DNA of 64,000 nucleotides, from NCBI RefSeq assembly GCF_003573695.1, contig NC_039361.1, positions 133,704,777 to 133,768,776 on the forward strand, read 5' to 3'. A model generated the notes under the pieces. The model did not search any database and had not been told where the DNA came from. It worked only from the letters and a program-made list of their open reading frames with translations. Positions 45,779-57,071 of this stretch are shown here, in pieces. A program made the translations under genes and the position numbers. Numbering within the stretch: the first letter of the stretch is position 1; each line of letters starts with the position of its first letter. Source of the DNA: Papaver somniferum. Taxonomy: Eukaryota > Streptophyta > Magnoliopsida > Ranunculales > Papaveraceae.

Positions 45779-47893
45779 GAAATTACTCCTGCTCCTAACA
45801 ACGGCACTGGTGATACCACTCCTCCTCCTCAAACCAACATTGCAGACAATCCTCTCTTCGGCCGACATCTTGAAGAACTTAGAGAAAATCCGCCCACCAT
45901 AGCTGATCTCATGAAGGTCCAGGAAGTTCTCGCCAAAAATCAAACTGATATGGCCACTACTCAGAAGGAACTATGCAATTATCTTAAAACTCTCACCGAC
46001 AAAATCTCAGAGAAAACTAAGGAAGGGTCAGAGAGAGGAAAAGCCAAAGAAACATACCCTGAAATTTCACCAATCCATGTGGTCGATGATGATGAAGCCT
46101 GCAAAGCTGCAGAAAATCAACCTGAGAAGGAGTCTGCAGGTTTCATCACTCGTGAAGATCTGGAACGCTTCATGGAGGCTCGAGGAAAATACAAGACACC
46201 ATCCATCCATCGTCATCAACCTCAATATCCTACTACTACACAAAGGATCCCTCTCCCGAAAGGTTAATACTTCTCCAACGTTCACACTGTACAAAGGAAC
46301 AGGAAACGCTCGAGAACACGTTTCTCGATTCCCTGAGGCACTAGGAGAGCACGAACATAACCATGTCGTCCATCTAAAGAAATTCTCTAAATCTCTGACC
46401 GGTCGAGCATATACCTGGAAGAATGGCTCAGAAGCGCTCGGATTATGATGTGGTCGGGCCACATCTATTTTGTATGTGGTCCCTCTTTAAAAAGTGACAC
46501 GTACTCAAATTAAAAACCTGCCCCTATAAATCCCCGTAATTGCTTTATCTTTTTGACAAAAAGTAGGAAGTTAAGAAAAAAAGTTAGGTAAAAAAACTGT
46601 TTTGGAGAAAAAAAATCTATGTGTCACTTTTTAAAGATGGGCCACATACTGGAATGATGTGGCCTGACCATATCGTAGCCGCACCGACTCAGAAGAATGC
46701 TGAACATCCGAATGAATATGTGAAAAGGTTCAGAATCTAAGCTTTGGATTGTCATGACCCTAATGTTACTGAACAACAATCGGTGGACTTATGTATCAAC
46801 GGGATGATCCGAGTTTATAGAGCCTTGCTGGAAAATCTCCGGTTCCAAACTTTTTCAGAGCTCCATGAAGCAGCCAAGCGATCAACAACTATTGCTCCAT
46901 CCTTGCTGGAAAGAACAAAAACCGTCAAAGCCGAGGAGCCACGAGACACTGGAAACAACACCATGCGCCTGATCAACAAACAGGACAATATTCAACCTTC
47001 CATGAATGTTGCTGAAGGGAGCAAAAGGAAAGCTGATGCGCAACAACATAAGAATGCTCCTTCAATGTATACGAAAGCACCAAGGAAGGACAACCAAACT
47101 CGAAACGCACAAGCGTCGGCTCAACGTCAGCAGAATGATCAGGAAGTACCAGACTTTTCTTTCCCTATTAAAGAGGTGATCGAGTTACTGAAAGTCTAGA
47201 TCCAAGATGGTGCGATCAACTTACCTTCCGTCAGGAGAGAGCCGGCAGATGAGGAAGTGGAGAATCCGCGTTACTGTCGCTTTCATAGGTATGTCAGTCA
47301 TCCGACCAGTGATTGCATAACTCTGAAACGCATATTCAAGGAAAAGGCCGATTCAAGAGAACTGGGGACTGAAGGAGTACACAAGAATCCTCTCTCAATC
47401 CGAACCTTTACGTTATCTGAACCACCAGTCAAAGAAACAGTTCAATTATTGATCGAGCATGCTTGCGAATTGTTGTATCTGTCAAAGGATCAAAGGATGG
47501 ATATGTTTTAGACTCTGAACCATATAGTGTCCGGGAAACGACTGTCAATTCCAGAAACGCACCCTGAGCCTCCAGTCACTAACAAAGAGATGTATGACTG
47601 GGGACTTCTCACCACAGTGCACCTGAAAGGAAATGAATTCAAGCGGGCGTTGGTCGATGTTGGTACTGCTGTCAATGTCATCCCTTTGAAAACTCTCAGA
47701 GCTGCAGGCATTACTTGAAAAGAAGCCACTTATGCTCCTGTCATAGTCAGAGACCATGAAGGAGTCTCCATAGATGCTTATGGTTACATCATTCTCAAGA
47801 TGAAAACTGGCTCGACCTGGGCAGAAACCAAATTTCACATAATTAGGGAGGAACCAGGATATGATATGATCCTTGAATGAACATAGATTCATG
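45779..47893 (+). pseudogene. Element G gag-aspartic protease, broken
   Basis: The gag part runs 45779-46445 (FITREDLERFMEARG, KSLTGRAYTWKN). The MITE follows, then 46678-47199 (LCINGMIRVYRALLENLRF) and a Tat-type zinc-like motif YCRFHRYVSHPTSDC at 47272-47316. Then an aspartic protease: ALVDVGTAVNVIP with catalytic-type Asp codon at 47656, and YDMIL near 47868 where ILGR is expected. There GGA has become GAA and the next codon TGA, followed by a further stop. Stops also fall near 46266, 46738, 47197 and 47509. The protease would mature Gag; this copy cannot be functional. Confidence 0.8.
46446..46675. mobile_element. MITE with ~55-bp terminal inverted repeats
   Basis: The left end, from TGATGTGGTCGGGCCACAT to CTTTAAAAAGTGACAC, is mirrored by the right end, from GTGTCACTTTTTAAAG to ATGTGGCCTGACCATATCG. 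It is 230 bp, AT-rich inside and non-coding. TA flanks both sides (46444-46445 and 46676-46677), which would fit a Tc1/mariner-derived type, but a longer degraded duplication cannot be excluded. It splits G's gag between GSEAL and the next block. Confidence 0.75.
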
Positions 47894-48090
47894 CTTAAAG
47901 GGTAACTCCAACACCTTCAATTGCACATTTCTCTGTTGAAGAAAGCTCCGAATCAGAATAAAAAAAGGACACTCCATCATTCGAGCATCTAGAGAAAATT
48001 CAAGCCCTGATAGGACTTACACAAAAACCTGAAGAGAACGTACATGAATTCTTCAAAAGATTCCTCACTCAGCAATATTACACCAAATGG
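47894..48090 (+). other. Junction between G protease and antisense gene
   Basis: It continues in the sense direction with short coding-like pieces (EFFKRFLTQQYYTKW near 48048) of no recognised family, up to about 48180. It overlaps the probable 3' end of the antisense gene. Confidence 0.35.
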
Positions 48091-50046
48091 TTAGAAGTAG
48101 AGCCTCTCCGAATTCAGCGTCTCACTGATATGTTCATTGCTGGAATAATGGCCGAACACAATAATCATTATCCTAAGTACTCTCCTTTGCATGAGTGTCC
48201 TCAACAATCTTAGCCATTTCTCCACCACAACATCACTGGTGAAGGATATATTGTTCTCTATTGCATCCCTGATGATGTTGATTCTCTGACGAAGCCACTT
48301 CAAGTTAAAGCCGAGTTCTTCAGATTTATTCAAGTTTTACTCCCAATCAAAGAGTACATCTTGAGTAATAATGCTCCTAGCCCTGGTCCGTATATCATCT
48401 ATGATGCGCAAAATTTTTCCTACTTGCATTTTCAAGAAGTAACTGAGTTTGGGGTCTCTTTCAACGACGATGTTACCATACATCTTCCATAGATTCTCGT
48501 ACATATCAGCATACCCTATGGGAACGCTAAATCCACCAACTGATGTGTGATATGAGAGCGACTCACCGAATGGAGGATCGTATATAACCCCTGCATTAGG
48601 GTATTTATGCACTATTATGCGGTTCTCAATTATTGGAGCAGCTTCAGCAATTGTGGGAGCGGTTTCTTGGGCAGTTTCTTCCATTCTGGGTCCGATTGCT
48701 TCTATCTCTGAAGTAACGATTATTTGAGCTTCATTATCCTCGACAACTTCAGTAGCAATATTCTACTGGCATTAAGGTGCAGATATGGTAACATTATCAA
48801 CTCGATTCACCATATGGTCTGAATCGTCATTCGCCCCATTATTCTCAACTTCGGCATTTGGCACCTAATGTGAAGATTACATGAGATTAGAGAAATCCAA
48901 GCGTGGGAACCAAAGGCAATCATAAAATCCAGCATATAAGTGAACTAACATTATATAATTTCTTAACTATACATTCAAGACATGAGCAAATAGCGTGGAA
49001 GTCATAAAACACGTTTTTGAACAAGTCCGTCTGAAGAGATTTTACACTGCCTTGTATAAGACGACGAACTGGGAGTAATTGGTGAGGAATATAAGTTTGA
49101 GTTATATACCATTATCTTAGTATGGATGTTCTATACAACATATCAAAATTTCCTAGCAATCGGATAAACGAGAGAAAAGATGTGACTAAAACATTGAACT
49201 ACATGCCAGCTGAAAAGGTTCTGAAGGTCTCATGGAAGTTTCCTGTTTCGCTGGTTTAGACCCCTAAACGTGCTCAAAACTTCAAAATATTAATTTAGAA
49301 ATCTTGGAAATTTCATGGGCATAAGGATACATGGGTATATCGCGAAAATCTGACACCGGATGAAGATTTTATAGCGTTTTTGCTAAAATGCTGAGTTCTG
49401 AATTTTCTGGTGACGTATTTCGGTAAAACTTTTCATTTATTCACGGGAATTCTCATCTAATCATTAACAAATCATCAATATCATACTTCTATGAAGAGGA
49501 TACAGTATGGATACTTACTTGAGGAGTTTCCAAGTTGTTCGAAGGATTAACATAGTCGGCATTAACATTGGAAGCACTATTACCTACATTTGGTCCCGAT
49601 TCTTGAGGATTCTCTTTCCCACCACCATTAAAAGACGAGTGAACGGCATGAACGTGTTGATATTCCACGACAATGTTCTCCTGGATATATCCGTAAAAAT
49701 TATTATTTTATTCAAGAAGTATCATGATTAATTATACGAAGGAATACTTACATCAACTTCATCTGCATCGCTGGACTCGTGAGTTGTGGACTGAGCAAAA
49801 CGGAGACCGTCAATGTTTGATGGAGCAAAATTCTGGAACAACAACAAACGTTAGTTTCATGATCCTAATTATGCGGGAAAAGAAAACGTCATGGTAGAAG
49901 GGGTATTGAGAACTTACCAAAGAAGCGATTGGGGACTGCACATTATTCAGTGTCATCCTATAATTCGTCTTACTTCTGTTTTCTCCACCCTGGGGACTTT
50001 CTTGCACTTCTCAGAAGTCTACATGAATCCGAGATGTCACAGCACG
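48091..50046 (-). pseudogene. Antisense gene of G, exons 2-5 (C-terminal part)
   Basis: Minus-strand exons with GT-AG borders: exon 2 58851-58846 plus 50046-49918; exon 3 49832-49752; exon 4 49680-49519; exon 5 48864 to about 48091. Introns are 49917-49833 (85 nt), 49751-49681 (71 nt) and 49518-48865 (654 nt), each with GTAAGT donors. Exons 2, 3 and 4 are 135, 81 and 162 nt, all multiples of three in one phase. Exon 5 holds YHTSVGGFSVPIGYADMYEN, a block I associate with PMD-type plant proteins but cannot name. Stops lie in exon 2 (one) and exon 5 (at least three), so the gene is dead. Confidence 0.75.
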
Positions 50047-50051
50047 GCCAT

Positions 50052-51797
50052 TGATAGACACATTTTTGTGATTGAATTGTCCTCAATTTTCAGTATTGTT
50101 GGTACTCGATTTTCTAGTGTTTTATGTGTTTGTAGGTATTTTTGGAAAATTCGGCTCGAAAAGTTGGTATAGGCACTCGGAGGACATGTGTTATTTGGAC
50201 TATCACATTTGGATAAGGGGTACTCAATTACTAAGGGGCACCTCTTTCGATAAAGGCCACCTTTTTTTACTATTCACACCCCAGGGCGTCAACTGCTATT
50301 TGCACCCCCATCTCTGTTAGGGGGAGGTCGTCCCTTTCATTTGAATTTCCAATTTGGCGGGAAACTGTGTTTATCAATGGCAGAAGTTAGGGTTCGCGTT
50401 TTGGGAAGGGTAGAAAGAGACTCAATGGCCGAGATTGATTGGGAGGACTTGATTGAGCATAACAAGCGTGGTAAGGTTTCTGGAATTGATCAGAATTGGT
50501 TGAATCATCAGGTTGAGTGGAACAGGGAGTTACGGGTTTTTCTTAAGAAAACCCGAGAGTTGTTGTTTTCGATTGGAGATTTCTGGAGTGATTCAATCAC
50601 TCAAGTGGATTGTGCCGGACCTGTTAGTCCAAGACAGGCGAGTTACGTTCACCAAACTCGGTACATAAGAGATGATTCACTTTTTTTGGAGTAAACAGAG
50701 CACAAGATATACTCGAGTTTCTGTTGGATGAGTATGTGGAGATTATTTGTCTGGAGTGTGTATCAATCCCCCTTGCATGCATTTATATTAATCCTGGAGA
50801 GTTTTTATGTGCCAGCGACAATCAGACGCGTGCAGGAGAAGAAAATGGAAAGAAAATATTCCCGAGAATATTTTCTTCACTGCCGAGTAAAAGGAGATTA
50901 CTGTGAGTTATTACACATGATTTTCTTCACCTGTTGAGTATAAATAGACTCGTGGAGTATCATAGAGGGGATGGAGAGTTTGGGGAGCAGTTAGAACGAA
51001 CAGAGAGTCGAGAAATCAAAGTTGCAGGAAACGCCATTTCTGCTGCTGCATAGCTGAAGAACACGAAGAACAGACCAACCAAGACATTCGTTTATCAACA
51101 GTGATAACGACACACAGCCGTGGGTCTTAGAAGCTACAGTCTCAGCGACTGTTGCGCAGCAGTCGTTTTGCTACAGTGACAGCAACAGTTAATAGTTATC
51201 GTTCTCTGTAACACTTGAGTTTGTAACAAATATAAGTGTTACAACCCGCTTTTTATTATTTTTCTCCTATTTCATTATTGTGAACACCCTTTTGAGCAAT
51301 GAAAAATTCCTTTGAGTGTTTTTCATCATGATGAGCTAGACCCAATCCTTGGGGCGACAAAGGAAGCTATCTTTCCAATGAAAAAGTGGTGATTCTTAAT
51401 TATTTAATTTGTGCAATTTTTATTTATGATTATTTGCCTAGATTGAAAATAGATTTTATGATTTTTGTTAAACAATTGTATTTTCTTTTAATGGAACATG
51501 CTTAGCCTAGGGTTTTGATGTCTCATGCTTTGGATTAACATATGTTGTTTCTAAAAATCTACTTTTGCAATAGTTGAGAATCAATTTGAACGTGTGAAAT
51601 TGCATGATTATAATTAGTATTACTTTGGAATTGGTAAATAGCGGAATCCTAGTCCCAGTCTCTCCATAATTCTCACAATACTTTTTATTCGAGTTTGTTA
51701 TTTTTATTTATAAAAATTAAGTCTAAAAAAGATGCTTTCACAAGTCTTGGACGAACCATTACTTACCGCTAATACAACTCAATTGAAAATACCATCA
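50052..51797 (+). repeat. Element H 5' LTR (1746 bp)
   Basis: It starts TGATAGACACATTTTTGTG and ends ATACCATCA, with a TATAAATA box at 50939-50946. It contains an ATG ORF at 50377-50694 (105 aa, starting MAEVRVRVLGRVERDSM). The 3' LTR keeps the first ~65 codons (57421 on) and then shifts frame. The ORF is upstream of the TATA box and may be captured sequence. D and C LTRs lack it. Confidence 0.92.
50939..50946 (+). promoter_or_regulatory. TATA box of element H 5' LTR
   Basis: TATAAATA, duplicated at 57985-57992 in the 3' LTR. Confidence 0.65.
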
Positions 51798-51802
51798 ATT
51801 TT

Positions 51803-51820
51803 TGGCGCCGCCGACGCGGA
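51803..51820 (+). other. Element H primer-binding site (tRNA-Asp-like)
   Basis: TGGCGCCGCCGACGCGGA starts 5 bases after the LTR end. It matches 14 of 18 bases of the tRNA-Asp complement as I recall it. Confidence 0.7.
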
Positions 51821-52923
51821 CTTGTCTTTAGGCTAGAGTTTTTAGATTATTTTTTTTAGGTTTTTATTTTCTTTTCATTTTTATTTTATTTCTTCTTCTT
51901 TACGTTTTTGGGTTTTCGTATTTTCCTTAAAGATTTTGGAGTTTGGAGCGAAAGAAAAATTTGCCAAAGTTTTTGGTGAATACATAAAGATTTGGAGTAA
52001 AAGCAAAGCGAATGGAGCGAAAGAAAAGAAGAATAAAAATTAATTAAAAAAAGAGAGAGAGACATTTATTTTTATTTTTTTTAGAATTGTTTTTAGATTA
52101 TCTTTTTCTTTTGGACTTTATTTTTGGACTTTGGACTGTGGACTTTGGGACTTTTTTTGTTAACCCTACGGAAGGGTAGTTTAAATATAAATTGTTTGCA
52201 GAGAAGGACGGCGATTACGATATCGCCCCGGCCCCTCGGGTTCGTACATGACATAGGAGTCGTGTCCCGAGTCGACTTTAGCGGTTCATCCCCCATCTGG
52301 AACGGGAGGTAAGTTTGTCGAAACACTCGTGAATCCCCTGTCAGCGAGTTACTGTATTCCTTCGTTTGCATATATGCTGAGGATTTGAACACGGCTGCTT
52401 TAATTTCCTAGTAAAGGGAAAGGACTGGCCATACAAGATAAGGGTTCGGATTTCATCACCGTTCCCTTCTTGCCCGCCTTAGGAAAACGAAACCAAACGC
52501 GAACCTAAGCCTAAAATTTGACTAGAACGAGACCTATAGGGTAACGAGCTTAATAGGAAAGTCATTCGAAAAATATTGGTTACTCTTTTAAGCATGCTTC
52601 AAAGTTCATGATGGTTTATGTGAGTTAAATACGCCGTCTTGTAACGCCGATGAGGCCTTGGGTATCAAAGCTCCACTGAGCTTCCCTCGTCTTGATTCAA
52701 CTTACTTTAACTCGGATTGATTCTAGAGGGGTTTGCTTAAATTGTAACGAATTCTCTTTCGGATAATTAGAAGCTGGTCTAGAAACAATCTAAGTGGAGC
52801 CATCATGCTTTTTGTTTGCTAGAAATCAGTAGGTTTGCTGTGGTGGAGTCAGCCTTGTTTGTGTTTGCATAGAACTTCCCTTCCTTTTAGGATTTCTTTC
52901 TTTTTCTTTTGTTTTTCTAGTGT
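51821..52923 (+). other. Element H leader with predicted intron 52309-52822
   Basis: The donor GAG|GTAAGT is at 52309 and the acceptor TTTTTGTTTGCTAG ends at 52822, a 514-nt intron. The block from ACCCTACGGAAGGG onward is shared with D and C, while the first 300 bases differ more. Confidence 0.55.
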
Positions 52924-54524
52924 ATGCCCGAGGTTATTAGAGAGCGGGCTTGAAAAAGAAACACTCTAGGTCGTTTGATTAGTGATAAACCTAGTAGTTC
53001 TTCTTGTGAAGGCGGGGAGATCGAAGACTCTTCTTTTGAGAGCCCTTTCTTTGGAAATTTCAGCTTTGAAAACTTGACAATTAGTGAAGAAAGTACTCAT
53101 AGTCCTTTGGTAGTCCCAGAAATGACAACTTTGAAAGCTTTATTAAACCCAACTAGGACCTCTCATCCGTCTTGTATCAAGTTAGCTGAAACCGAGGCAA
53201 ATTATGAACTCAAACCTGGGACTTTACAGATGCTCCCAATCTTTTTAGGAAAAGAGAATGAGAACCCCTATTTTCATGTTAGGGAATTTGAGGAAGTTTG
53301 TAGTACTCTGAAAATTAAAAACCTTAGTGATGATGCGTTGAAACTCAAGTTATTCCCCTTTTCCTTAAAAGATAAAGCCAAATCTTGGCTGTATAGTTTG
53401 GCTTCTGAGTCAATTGAAACCTATGACCAACTTACATCTGCCTTTATACAGAAGTTTTTCCCAAGGCACAAAACATCGTCTATTAGGACACAAATCTGTA
53501 CTTTTGCTCAACAAGAGGGAGAATCTTTATATAGGTATTTAGAAAGGTTCAATGACTTAATATCTCAATGTCCTCTCATGGTTTAGAGATGGTTAGGTTA
53601 GTTCATATCCTCTACGAGGGTTTAGATTATTCAACAACAACCATGGTTGAGTCCTTATGCACAGGTGGGTTTGAGAATAAAACTGTTGATGAGGCAATGA
53701 CATTTTTGAATGAAATCGCCGATAAGACCCAACAATGGGAAAATAGTAGGGAACCCCAGAAAACAATTCTTCTAAGTAGAGGAAATGTCAATAGGGTAGA
53801 AGGATCTTAGGAGTCAGATGCTAAAATAGCAGCCATATCCAAAAGGTTAGAAGCCTTAGAATTAGGTCATTCTAGTGGTAATAGTGGTAGAATAGAGCCT
53901 TTTTGGGAAGGCCATACTGTTGAGGAGCAATCCAATGCTCTTTATAACAACACTAGATTCGATAACCGTCAAAAGTTTGACCCATATTCAGAAACCTATA
54001 ACCCTGGCTGGAGAAACCATCCCAACCTTTCTTGGTCTAAGGGACAGAATCAATGTCAGTCTAGTAACTCCCAGGTTCCCCCAGGTTTTGGCAATACTAA
54101 GAATCCTTCAGCTCCGGCACAATTTCAGAACCCTTCGGATAAGAAGATTATGAGTTTAGAAGAGGCTCATGCTTTATTAACTCGTAATACTGTGCAGTTT
54201 CAGCAATCTATTACTCAAGGTTTAGAAGAAAATAAGAAAATAGGTCAGGCTAACTCTCAGGCTATTTCCGAGTTGAAAACCCAGGTTAGTCAGATAAATG
54301 ATTCTTTAAGAGAAAGAGGTAAGTTTCCTATTCAAACTCAACCCAACCCTAGAGGAATTAATGAAATAGGTGAAAGACCATCCGATCATGTTAATGCAAT
54401 AACAACCCTTAGGAGTGGTAAAACGGTAGACAATAAGGTAGCCATGCCTAGTGGACATACTGTAGTTCCACCTTCTACTTCCGAAGAGGAGCCCATAGAT
54501 GAGGAAACTGAAACAATTTTCTAA
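52924..54524 (+). pseudogene. Element H gag (Athila type), broken
   Basis: It starts MPEVIRERA, with TGA at codon 10 that would be CGA before a C-to-T change. It then runs open to 53586 with a Retrotrans_gag-like core (FPFSLKDKAKSWLYSL near 53357; FIQKFFPRHKTSSIRTQI). A one-step frameshift follows at about 53580, then 53568-53810 with a stop at 53808. A further open stretch runs to 54524, containing YNPGWRNHPNLSW and the Athila hallmark AITTLRSGK near 54400. A final frameshift near 54510 leads into the protease frame. Gag forms the particle; the linear order is as expected for Athila. Confidence 0.85.
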
Positions 54525-55908
54525 GGAGTCCCAAGAAATTCCTGATAGGACTACCTATGTGCCTAGAGCCCCATATCCACATTTGTTAGCCCCAACAAAG
54601 AAGGAGTCGACTTTCAACGAGATAATGGAAACATTTAAGCAGGTGAACATCAACATTCCATTATTAGAAGCAATTAGGAAGATGCCCCCTTATGCCAAGT
54701 TCCTTAAAGATCTTTGTACACGAAAGCGTAAGCTGAATGTCCATAAGAAAGCCTTTTTAGCTGGTCAAGTAAGTTCAATTCTTATGAACCAAATAACCCC
54801 CAAGTATAAGGACCCTGGATTCCCCACCATATCTTGTGTGATTGGTAATCATGTAGTTGATAAGGCATTGCTTGACTTAGGATCTAGTGTTAACTTACTC
54901 CCATACCATGTGTATACCCAGCTAGGACTTGGTAAGTTGAAACCGACCAAAATGACACTTCAATTAGCTGATAGGTCTGTCAAAGTGCCTCGTGGTGTCA
55001 TAGAAGATGTTCTTATTGAGGTTGATAGGTTCATATACCCAGTGGATTTTGTTGTTCTAGATACCCAGCCTGTTCAGGACCCAAGTGCTCAAATACCGGT
55101 GATTTTAGGCCGCCCATTCTTATCCACATCTAATATTGTCATCAATTGTAGAACCGGACTTATGAACATATCTTTTGGTAATATGACTACTGAGCTAAAT
55201 GTCTTTAATGTCATTAAGTCTTCTGAGATAGATGGTTTAGAAGTGGTGAACATAATTAGCACTCTAGTTCCTGATCCTTTAGCCTGCACTATATTTGATA
55301 ATCCATTATTTGATGAACCTTTCAGTGCTTCAGAGGATGTAACCATGGCGAACACCTTAGTTGATGAGCCTATGCTAGAGATTTTCTTTGATAATCCATT
55401 ATATGAGGATGTTGTTCGTTTAGATGAACAGTCCCCAAAAGAAGCTAGTATCTGTGCTGACTTTATGGAACCTAGAACCCATCCCATAGATTTTGGTCCA
55501 TTTGAGGATATTGTTCACCCTAAGTTTGGGGGTAATGATTACTCTAGTGATCGTCATATATCCCTAATTGAAGTCCCTAACTTGGGACTCGATCTTAGTG
55601 CGTCTAAGATACTACTTGAGTTTCTTCAAACTCTGCTACCCGATCCTCCAGATACTGTCCATGAAGAAGCCCAAATCTTAGAGACATGTCATTCGGTTGA
55701 ACATGTTTTCCTAGACACTTATATAGATCCCAAAGAGACAACCCAGATAAATCTAGTTGCCTTGATGAAATCCCTAGATCAAGTTATGCTCCGTCATCTC
55801 TTTTTTTTTTTATTAGTCTTTCTTTTGTGTCTGCTCTATTTGGTTCTGAGGACCCGCAACTATTTCGGCGATTGGTATATGACTTTCAAAGGTGACAATC
55901 CTTTTTGA
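54499..55908 (+). CDS. Element H aspartic protease fused to a hydrophobic-ended tail
   Basis: This is a 469-aa frame. Residues about 20-90 are the Athila gag-protease linker (MPPYAKFLKDLCTRKRKL). Residues about 112-215 are a retropepsin-like protease with ALLDLGSSVNLLP (Asp codon 54874) and VILGRPFLST at about residue 201. After residue 250 it would normally lead into reverse transcriptase. Instead it enters DPLACTIFDNPLFDEPF and an acidic tail shared with C and D, then a very hydrophobic segment (LFFFLLVFLLCLLYLVL, about residues 435-452), and stops. The catalytic motif has Ser after Gly, within the usual D-[ST]-G / DLG variants of plant elements. The frame is intact from 54499, but the upstream gag is broken. 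Confidence 0.82.
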   Translation: MRKLKQFSKESQEIPDRTTYVPRAPYPHLLAPTKKESTFNEIMETFKQVNINIPLLEAIRKMPPYAKFLKDLCTRKRKLNVHKKAFLAGQVSSILMNQITPKYKDPGFPTISCVIGNHVVDKALLDLGSSVNLLPYHVYTQLGLGKLKPTKMTLQLADRSVKVPRGVIEDVLIEVDRFIYPVDFVVLDTQPVQDPSAQIPVILGRPFLSTSNIVINCRTGLMNISFGNMTTELNVFNVIKSSEIDGLEVVNIISTLVPDPLACTIFDNPLFDEPFSASEDVTMANTLVDEPMLEIFFDNPLYEDVVRLDEQSPKEASICADFMEPRTHPIDFGPFEDIVHPKFGGNDYSSDRHISLIEVPNLGLDLSASKILLEFLQTLLPDPPDTVHEEAQILETCHSVEHVFLDTYIDPKETTQINLVALMKSLDQVMLRHLFFFLLVFLLCLLYLVLRTRNYFGDWYMTFKGDNPF

Positions 55909-57071
55909 AGTCTTTGATTTCCATCTAAAGACGTTAAACTTATCACTTCTTGGGAGGTAACCCAATCTCATGCAATACGGTAGTATGTTTCCTTAACTCT
56001 TTTGCTTCAAATGGTAACAATTTCTCTTTGTTCATATGCTTTTAATTTTATCTTTAGAACATTGAGGACAATGTTAGATTTAAGTGTGGGGGTATGGGAG
56101 AAACTTTTTAGTTGCAATAAATAAACTCCAGAGCCTAGAAATTTATGTTTATTAAGGATAGCACTAACCAATCTAAGTGGATGGAAGCATCTTGGTTATA
56201 GGAGTTGAGGAACCAATCTGATTAGATGGAAACATCTAAAGAGTCTTAACCATAAAAGCACAGAGCTCAGGTGTTAGAATTAAAAAAAAAACATGGTACT
56301 TTCACCATATCTCGTTGAATCCTAATCCTTATGTTTTTATTTTTTTAAAGTGATTTAGTGGGGAACACGATTCAAGTTGTTACCATTTCTAGGGTGAAAT
56401 AGAGTGATTGAGATACCAAATTTTTTTTTTTGAGACCAGACCATCAGACCAATCGGAATAAATTCAATAAAGTCGACCACTGGTGCACTTGTATATGCCA
56501 GTTGTGTTGACCTAGAGTTAGGTTTATCGACCACTGGTTCCCTTGTATTTGCCAGTTGTGTTGATATTAGTCAGACCGGTATCTCAGTCCATTAGGATAG
56601 GTTCATCTTGGCAGAGGCCTTCAGACAGATATCGGAAACACCATTCACTTTAAACCATCTATTTTTCTCTTTATCCATCTTCTTAATATTTCCATGTGAT
56701 TGGTTGACTCCGGTTATGATGTCTAGAAACTATCTGAGTAGAGCTCTGTCACTTATATATGAATTATAGTATGGTGAGTGCAAACTCGTGTACAACAATT
56801 GGAATTTCGCATCAGGGTACTTCCTCCTATAGCCAATGTTTGTATGCCAACCAAGGAGATTCTTTAGTGCCTTCCAAGGTTTTGCATAGATAGCTAGGGT
56901 CCGGAGTAAAGGTTTTGTGGATACACCTCTGGTAAGCCCTCCGGAGACAACACTCCGCCGCTAGGGCCACCTAGCGGTTTAACGGCTTGCTGCACGTGCT
57001 AAGTGTAGTCATTTTTATTTTTCTAGATTAGATTTACTCGAGGACTAGCAAATAATAAGTTTGGGGGTATT
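55909..57071 (+). other. Element H 3' untranslated region with polypurine copies
   Basis: It is homologous to D 3947-5229. AAGTGTGGGGGT is at 56082-56093 and the terminal polypurine tract AAGTTTGGGGGT at 57057-57068. A third copy is coding, at 55522-55533. The duplicated GGTTCCCTTGTAT...GCCAG block is at about 56480 and 56535. No gene is seen. Confidence 0.72.

Noticed and set aside
48048..48180. A separate sense domain after G's protease (EFFKRFLTQQYYTKW)
   Set aside because: It is coding-like but too short and unmatched to name; it is left as part of the junction region.
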